From positions 1 through 16,692 of the forward strand of contig CAYYQC010000020.1 of assembly GCA_964473715.1 (NCBI GenBank): DNA of 16,692 nucleotides, given 5' to 3'. This document shows positions 12,063-16,692 of the stretch, in pieces. Position 1 is the first letter of the stretch, and every line of letters starts with the position of its first letter. The notes under the pieces are model-generated. The model had not been told where the DNA came from and did no database searches. It was given only the letters and a program-made list of their open reading frames with translations. The stretch comes from 2-12-FULL-41-16 sp964473715 (lineage in GTDB: Bacteria > Patescibacteriota > Patescibacteriia > Magasanikbacterales > UBA922). The position numbers and the translations under genes were made by a program.

Positions 12063-13124
12063 ATGTTATTAGAAAAAATTAAAGCTTTACAAAATTATAG
12101 CAAGGAACAAAAAGCCAGCGGTTTACTGTTGGCAAGTTTAGGTCATGAAATTAATGATTCAGTACTCACCTATTTACTTGGATATGAACCTGAACAGGCG
12201 GCGGTTTTAATTAACCAAAATAAAGCGATTCTTTGGTTAACGCCATTTGAAGTACCAGAAGCAGCTCAAAAATTTCCTGAATTTGAAGTAAAAGCCCTAA
12301 GTGGACAGTTAACAAAGTTATTACATGAAGCTTTACCAATAAGCACCCTGCTTATTCGCGGCACTGTATTACCAGCCAACGTAGCCAAGGTTTTAATTGA
12401 GGCAGGCTATGAGTTGAAAGAAGCACAAAATATTGAACATATTATTGCGCAAAAAAATTCTGCAGAAATTACTGCTATGCGAACAGTGTGTGCAAAGACT
12501 GACGAATTATTTACGCAATTAATTGCGCATTGGGCAGAATTTAAAACCGAACAAGATGCCGCTAAATTTATTCATCGTTTTGCTTTAGAAAATAACTGTG
12601 AAGTTTCATTTCCGCCGATTATTGCTAGCGCGGCCAATGCGGCTGAACCACATCATCAAACTAATGAAACTTCATTGGCTCGTGGCTTTTGTGTTATTGA
12701 TCTTGGTTTAAAAATTAATGGATATTGTTCTGACTTGTCGCGAACGATTTTTATTGGTGAGCCAAACAATGAAGAGCGTACCGTATATGAATTAGTAAAA
12801 AAAGCTCAAGCTGAGTCAGCGGCTTTAGTTAAGCCTGGAATCAAAGCTAGTGAAATTGACCTTGTATGTCGTCAAATTCTTGGTGAAAAAGAAAAATATT
12901 TTATTCACGGTTTAGGTCATGGTGTGGGTACGGCGGTGCATGAATGGCCAAGTATTTCGGGGGTTAGTCATGCGGTTCTTGAAGCGGGAATGATTATTAC
13001 TATCGAACCAGGAATTTACGAATCTGGTATGTATGGTATTAGAATTGAAGATGATATTCTGGTAACAGAAAACAGGGCCGAAGTGTTGAATCAGGCTACC
13101 AAGGAATTAATTACTATTACCTAA
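12063..13124 (+). CDS. M24-family Xaa-Pro aminopeptidase/dipeptidase
   Basis: This 353-aa cytosolic metallopeptidase has a creatinase-like N-terminal domain (about 1-125) and the pita-bread catalytic domain (about 135-350). The five metal ligands are all visible: D213 (V-I-D-L-G), D224 (Y-C-S-D-L-S-R-T), H286 (H-G-L-G-H-G-V-G), E315 (T-I-E-P-G-I-Y) and E329 (R-I-E-D-D). It would release the N-terminal residue ahead of proline or split X-Pro dipeptides (PepP/PepQ-like); which one cannot be decided. Translation is coupled to the membrane metalloprotease gene (TAATATG). Its stop overlaps that of the convergent PEP carboxylase gene by 4 nt, and no terminator is seen between them. Confidence 0.92.
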   Translation: MLLEKIKALQNYSKEQKASGLLLASLGHEINDSVLTYLLGYEPEQAAVLINQNKAILWLTPFEVPEAAQKFPEFEVKALSGQLTKLLHEALPISTLLIRGTVLPANVAKVLIEAGYELKEAQNIEHIIAQKNSAEITAMRTVCAKTDELFTQLIAHWAEFKTEQDAAKFIHRFALENNCEVSFPPIIASAANAAEPHHQTNETSLARGFCVIDLGLKINGYCSDLSRTIFIGEPNNEERTVYELVKKAQAESAALVKPGIKASEIDLVCRQILGEKEKYFIHGLGHGVGTAVHEWPSISGVSHAVLEAGMIITIEPGIYESGMYGIRIEDDILVTENRAEVLNQATKELITIT

Positions 13125-14515
13125 CCCAAGAAGTTTCGGACTGTAGCTGCTTCTAAAATAACATCACTCATACGTGGTGTTATTTTTTTACTATCAATTG
13201 CTTTTAAAATATACGTACTATATTTGTGATGTTCAGTTTGTGGTTCAAGCGCATATAAACCCAAATCCGCGGCTGCTTCGGCTAATTTTTTACCAAAGCG
13301 CGTGTCAATATTTACATAATCCAAAGCTGCGCTTATATCAAAACGCCAACTTGGATAAACTTGGTCAAGCAATTTTACATCAGCAGGCTTAATGGCTGAT
13401 AATCCAAATAACTCTGGAGGTAAACCGACTGAGTATAATGAGGCGGTAAAACCAATAGCACGTGGCAAGGGTTTGCCACCATGACCGTTAAATCCGCGGC
13501 CATAGGTTTCTTTATTTTTTGTCTGACCAAATCTCCGTCGTCTGGCTGGAATATATGAAGCAATTGTCGTAATTAATGGAATGGCTTTACACATCTCAAT
13601 TTGATACGCGCTTTCTAAACGTGTTATAAATTCTAATAATTTTTTTTCTTGTACTTCTACTGGAATCGTAACTGATTCATTTTTTATGGCATTAATTGCT
13701 TGGCTGGCAGCCTTTTCTGGATAATCATATTTAAATGAAGATTGGGCAGTGATGGTGGCGGCACCTTTATATTCGTGCCACACATTCAGTGCATTTAGAG
13801 GATTAAAATGTCCTCGAAAAGGCGCACTACCCACGCCAATAATAGGGTGAATTGGAGTGTGAGTTTTTTTAGCCAAGGTATATAACCGTGAAAGTGCAAT
13901 TTTTGTTCCAAGTACGGATGCAAGCATTCCAGATTGCAAAGCCGGATCTGAACGTGCCAAAAAAACTCTTTGATAATCTGGTTCAGTGGATTGAATAATT
14001 TTTTCCACTACTTTGTGGCTATTTACCAATGTTTCAATTTTTTCAAATAAAGGAATGACCTTAATTTGCGCTGGACTTAATTTTTGTAGTAATAAGATTT
14101 CTTTTGCAGATTCTGTTTGAGGCAAAATAACTTCTACTATTGGTTGTGCTGCACCACGATGATACATTTTGGCAGTCTGTGATAGTCGTGGAATTTCTTC
14201 AAGCATCTCAGATACTACCCCTTGTCTGTTGGGTTCAAGTCTGGGATTGGGTAGGCGGAAAGTCAAACGTTTATGCTTTCCTAATTGATTTTTGCGAAAA
14301 AATTGATGATCTAAAGTGAAAATTTTGTGTAAAATAGTTGGGTCAGCTTCCTTACCTTCTGCATCCCACATCTGTTCATCACAGCCTAAATTCTTGTAAC
14401 AAAAAAGCGCTTCATGTAATTCATTATCAGCGCTCATGATTTCATTTTGACAAAATTTTGGAATAGTAACATTATCCGGATGCTGAGTACTCATGACGCG
14501 AGGAATGGCCGGCAT
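13121..14515 (-). CDS. ppcA: Archaeal-type phosphoenolpyruvate carboxylase
   Basis: This enzyme converts PEP and bicarbonate to oxaloacetate and phosphate, replenishing C4 acids. The 464-aa protein is the short archaeal type (about 480-530 aa), not the ~900-aa bacterial/plant type. Marks include M-S-T-Q-H-P-D-N (8-15), G-C-D-E-Q-M-W-D-A-E-G-K (44-55), A-R-S-D-P-A-L-Q-S-G (near 188), G-S-A-P-F-R-G-H-F (near 228) and T-A-Q-S-S-F-K-Y-D-Y-P (near 255). The start matches the archaeal N-terminus, M-x(6)-MSTQHPDN. A possible minus-strand -10 TATAGT (14538-14533) lies 17 nt before the ATG, overlapping the opposite promoter. In this genome it may supply oxaloacetate for aspartate, since CPR bacteria often lack a full TCA cycle (inference). 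Confidence 0.93.
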   Translation of the reverse strand: MPAIPRVMSTQHPDNVTIPKFCQNEIMSADNELHEALFCYKNLGCDEQMWDAEGKEADPTILHKIFTLDHQFFRKNQLGKHKRLTFRLPNPRLEPNRQGVVSEMLEEIPRLSQTAKMYHRGAAQPIVEVILPQTESAKEILLLQKLSPAQIKVIPLFEKIETLVNSHKVVEKIIQSTEPDYQRVFLARSDPALQSGMLASVLGTKIALSRLYTLAKKTHTPIHPIIGVGSAPFRGHFNPLNALNVWHEYKGAATITAQSSFKYDYPEKAASQAINAIKNESVTIPVEVQEKKLLEFITRLESAYQIEMCKAIPLITTIASYIPARRRRFGQTKNKETYGRGFNGHGGKPLPRAIGFTASLYSVGLPPELFGLSAIKPADVKLLDQVYPSWRFDISAALDYVNIDTRFGKKLAEAAADLGLYALEPQTEHHKYSTYILKAIDSKKITPRMSDVILEAATVRNFLG

Positions 14516-14523
14516 AATGATGG

Positions 14524-14552
14524 TTGACCGATACTATAGATAAGAATATACT
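14524..14552 (+). promoter_or_regulatory. Nitroreductase gene promoter
   Basis: TTGACC (14524-14529, 5/6) and TATACT (14547-14552, 5/6) are separated by 17 nt. The predicted start near 14559 gives an A/T-rich leader of about 34 nt without a Shine-Dalgarno sequence. It overlaps the probable divergent promoter of ppcA. Confidence 0.7.
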
Positions 14553-14592
14553 CAGAATAACAGGTTTAATTTAATTTGTAAATAAAATAAAT

Positions 14593-15219
14593 ATGTCTAC
14601 ATTTATTGAAAATCTCCAGTGGCGTTTTGCTACCAAAAGTTTTGACCCAGAGCGTAAAATTTCCGAGCAAGACTTAGAGGCTATTTTAAATGCGATTCGT
14701 TTTGCCCCTTCTTCTGCTGGTATGCAGCCGTTTCAAGTGATTATCGTAACTAACCCGGAATTGCGTGCTAAGATTAGTGAAGTGTCCTATGGTCAGTCTC
14801 AAGTAACTCAGGCCTCTCATCTATTAGTTTTCTGTGCTCGCAATGATCATCCTGCTCGAGCTGAGCGAATGTTAGAATTATTATCTGAAGGTGATGAAGT
14901 AAAGCGCACTGAACTAAAAGGTTTAGAAGGAATATTGGTGGGCTCATACACACCTTTTATGGGTGATCCAGAAAAAGCCTTTGCGTGGGGTGCGCGCCAA
15001 GCTTACATTGCCCTCGGTTTTGGTTTGGCTGCTGCGGCTGAATTGCAAATTGATTCTTGCCCAATGGAAGGTTTTGACCCAATGGGTGTACATAAAGTGT
15101 TAGGTCTTCCAGAAAATATTCGCCCGCTCGCCTTTCTTACTTTAGGCTATCGTGCGGCTGGACCAAGTCGGCCAAAATTTCGTTATCCAGAAGATGAAAT
15201 ATTTGTTACAGTTACCTAA
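14593..15219 (+). CDS. NfsB-like FMN nitroreductase-family oxidoreductase
   Basis: This 208-aa flavoprotein likely uses NAD(P)H to reduce nitro groups, quinones or flavins. It shows the family signature near the N-terminus (R-F-A-T-K-S-F-D, 11-18), the FMN loop R-F-A-P-S-S-A-G-M-Q-P-F (36-47), and the C-terminal D-S-C-P-M-E-G-F-D-P-M-G-V with L-G-L-P-E as in NfsB (I/P-x-E-G-F-D-P). Length is typical. It is expressed alone from its own promoter, and a bidirectional terminator follows 10 nt after the stop. The physiological substrate cannot be told from sequence; redox homeostasis or detoxification is the usual family role. Confidence 0.9.
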   Translation: MSTFIENLQWRFATKSFDPERKISEQDLEAILNAIRFAPSSAGMQPFQVIIVTNPELRAKISEVSYGQSQVTQASHLLVFCARNDHPARAERMLELLSEGDEVKRTELKGLEGILVGSYTPFMGDPEKAFAWGARQAYIALGFGLAAAAELQIDSCPMEGFDPMGVHKVLGLPENIRPLAFLTLGYRAAGPSRPKFRYPEDEIFVTVT

Positions 15220-15229
15220 TCCTAGAAAC

Positions 15230-15259
15230 AAAAAAGCCTCGCACATGCGGGGCTTTTTT
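15230..15259. terminator. Bidirectional intrinsic terminator
   Basis: AAAAAAGCCTCGC (15230-15242) pairs with GCGGGGCTTTTTT (15247-15259), with one G-T wobble, an ACAT loop, A6 on one side and T6 on the other. It serves the nitroreductase gene on the plus strand and the FKBP gene on the minus strand, lying between their stops. Confidence 0.93.
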
Positions 15260-15268
15260 AATTTCCAT

Positions 15269-15715
15269 TTAAAGAATTTCTACGAGCTCTAAGTCAAAAA
15301 TCAAATCTTTGCCGGCTAATCGGTGATTAGCATCTAAAACAATTTCTGCATCAGTGATTTCAGCCACTACTACGGGCACTCCGCCGCCGCCCGGTTGTGG
15401 TAACATTAAATCCATGCCCACAACAATCTCCATATCTGGTGGCACGGCTTGTTTTGGGACGCGTATAAACATATCAGCGTGTGCTTCACCGTAGGCATCA
15501 GCCGCTGGAATTTCAATAGTTTTTTGTTCACCAATTTCCATGCCTGTTACACCTGCGTCAAATCCTTTAATGACCATGCCGCTACCAAGCAAGAATTCCA
15601 GTGGCTCACGACCTTTTGATGAATCAAAAACGGTCCCGTCATTCAGTCTACCCGTGTAATGAATTTTAACTTTTCTCCCGGCTGTAGCATGGAGAGATCC
15701 AGATTCTGCTTTCAT
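15269..15715 (-). CDS. SlyD-like FKBP-type peptidyl-prolyl cis-trans isomerase
   Basis: This 148-aa cytosolic foldase has the FKBP opening V-K-I-H-Y-T-G-R-L-x-D-G-T-V-F-D-S-S, then P-L-E-F-L-L-G-S-G-M-V-I-K-G-F-D and G-E-Q-K-T-I-E-I-P-A-A-D-A-Y-G-E (within about 16-76). An insert-in-flap chaperone domain follows (about 77-130), then the closing strand N-H-R-L-A-G-K-D-L-I-F-D-L-E-L. This is SlyD architecture. The His/Cys-rich metal-binding tail of E. coli SlyD is missing, so nickel handling is unlikely. No signal peptide. The ATG lies 2 nt after the trhO stop (TAATTATG), so it is the second gene of that operon. Confidence 0.93.
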   Translation of the reverse strand: MKAESGSLHATAGRKVKIHYTGRLNDGTVFDSSKGREPLEFLLGSGMVIKGFDAGVTGMEIGEQKTIEIPAADAYGEAHADMFIRVPKQAVPPDMEIVVGMDLMLPQPGGGGVPVVVAEITDAEIVLDANHRLAGKDLIFDLELVEIL

Positions 15716-15717
15716 AA

Positions 15718-16638
15718 TTAAATAAATTTTCTAACTAATACTTTCCAAAAACTAGTTTTGGGATTAGCTGCTTTTTTGCAGGCATTTGAGCAGTAACCAC
15801 CCTGAGTTTTTTCACAATTATCGCAGCAAAGAATATGACGATGACCGCGACAATGAATATACTTACAATCAATATAATTTTCAGTTTTGGCTTGGCACAA
15901 TTTACACTCACCTACTACCACATGGTTTGAGTCAGTTACATTAAAACCCATGGTAACACGGCCATCAAAAACATAGAGTAAGCCATGAAAATCTTCATTA
16001 GGATATTTTTCCATGTACGTTACAATTCCACCAAACAATTGATATACATCATTAAATCCATTTTTTACCAGGAATCCAGAAGCTTTTTCACAGCGCACCC
16101 CACCAGTACACACAGTGAGTACTGTTTTATTTTTCAAAGATTCTAACTCTGGTAATACTTCTGGTAAATCACGGAAATTTCCTAGTTTTGGCAAAATTGA
16201 ACCAGCAAAGCGGCCTACAGCATGCTCATAGTCATTGCGCATGTCAACAATGTAAAATTCTTTTTTACTTTTAAACCAATCGTGCAATTCCTCAGCCTGC
16301 AAATATTTACCAGTTACCTGTGTTGGGCTAAAATCATTTTCCCCCAAGCCTAGGCTTACAATCTCATCGCGCACTTTAATGGAAACTTTTGGGAACGCAT
16401 TGCCTGTGCCTGGGCTTTTTTTGAAATGAATGTCGGTAAATCTTGGGTCAGCCTTCATTATCTTTATATATTCTTCAGTATTTTCAGTCTTACCTTCTAA
16501 AGTCACATTTACTCCTTCTTTGGCAATAATGCTGCGGCATTTAAGATTTAAGCGTTGACAAAGAGCCCTTTGTTCATTGGCCAGGACTTGAGGGTCTTCA
16601 ATTGGTGTATATTTATAAAATAGTAAAATTTGATACAT
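15718..16638 (-). CDS. trhO: tRNA uridine(34) hydroxylase, rhodanese family
   Basis: This 306-aa protein matches the TrhO/YceA family, which forms 5-hydroxyuridine at wobble position 34 of tRNAs in an oxygen-dependent reaction. The N-terminal domain is acylphosphatase-like (about 1-95, with K-E-G-V-N-V-T-L). The rhodanese domain (about 110-215) has D-M-R-N-D-Y-E (132-138) and the active-site loop C177-T-G-G-V-R-C183-E-K. The C-terminus is Cys/His-rich (C-K-L-C near 247, then several Cys pairs to about 289), probably zinc-binding. It has a near-consensus promoter and heads an operon with the FKBP gene. The start ATG has no Shine-Dalgarno sequence. Confidence 0.92.
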   Translation of the reverse strand: MYQILLFYKYTPIEDPQVLANEQRALCQRLNLKCRSIIAKEGVNVTLEGKTENTEEYIKIMKADPRFTDIHFKKSPGTGNAFPKVSIKVRDEIVSLGLGENDFSPTQVTGKYLQAEELHDWFKSKKEFYIVDMRNDYEHAVGRFAGSILPKLGNFRDLPEVLPELESLKNKTVLTVCTGGVRCEKASGFLVKNGFNDVYQLFGGIVTYMEKYPNEDFHGLLYVFDGRVTMGFNVTDSNHVVVGECKLCQAKTENYIDCKYIHCRGHRHILCCDNCEKTQGGYCSNACKKAANPKTSFWKVLVRKFI

Positions 16639-16659
16639 ATTCAGAGGTTTTCTGGCCAG

Positions 16660-16688
16660 ATTATGCCAATTTTAGGCATTTTTGTCAA
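16660..16688 (-). promoter_or_regulatory. trhO promoter with palindromic spacer
   Basis: On the minus strand TTGACA (16688-16683) is perfect, followed after 17 nt by CATAAT (16665-16660, 5/6). The spacer and first -10 bases contain ATGCC-TAAAATT-GGCAT (5-bp arms, 7-nt centre), a possible operator. The predicted start near 16653 gives a leader of about 15 nt. Confidence 0.8.
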
Positions 16689-16692
16689 CCAA

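Noticed and set aside
1..16692. TGA recoded to glycine (code 25)
   Set aside because: TGA is a well-placed stop at 2118-2120 next to a coupled start, and no frame needs TGA to be read through.

Overview
The window looks like chromosomal DNA of an uncultured ultra-small bacterium of the Candidate Phyla Radiation (Patescibacteria). This is inferred from AT-rich, tightly packed genes, an orphan TraG/VirD4-like ATPase with a long Pro/Ser/Lys tail, an archaeal-type PEP carboxylase, divergent MurG and FtsW, and starts with little or no Shine-Dalgarno sequence. TAA, TAG and TGA all act as stops, so the code is standard (TGA is not recoded as Gly).

Layout. 1-167: AT-rich intergenic DNA with a possible promoter and a perfect 14-bp inverted repeat. 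About 168-1020: a sharply GC-rich island carrying one gene, a histidine-phosphatase-like protein, with base composition and start signal unlike the rest. 1040-3533 (minus): a two-gene cassette of an unrecognised 471-aa protein and a protein ending in a PEP-utilising-enzyme phosphohistidine swivel domain. 3585-5390 (minus): the TraG/VirD4-like ATPase, with its own extended -10 promoter and a terminator. 5462-8128 (minus): a DEAH superfamily 2 helicase fused to five tandem 74-75-aa repeats, the most unusual object in the window. 8237-10811 (minus): a cell-wall operon of a small 3-TM protein, ftsW and murG. 10929-11219 (plus): rpmA (L27), divergent from that operon. 11267-13124 (plus): a membrane metalloprotease-like protein and an M24 aminopeptidase. 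13121-14515 (minus): archaeal-type PEP carboxylase, with its stop overlapping the M24 stop. 14593-15219 (plus): nitroreductase. 15269-16638 (minus): trhO and a SlyD-like FKBP prolyl isomerase. A bidirectional terminator separates the last two blocks.

Expression style. Junctions inside operons are stop-N(1-3)-ATG (TGATATG, TAATATG, TAATTATG). Several first genes have a -10 box only 6-9 nt before the ATG, which predicts leaderless or near-leaderless mRNAs. The exception is the GC-rich island gene, which has a GAGG motif 6 nt before its start; this supports a foreign origin or an assembly join.

Best candidates for something undescribed: the helicase with repeats whose front halves are nearly invariant and rear halves variable, and the orphan phosphohistidine-domain protein coupled to an unknown partner.
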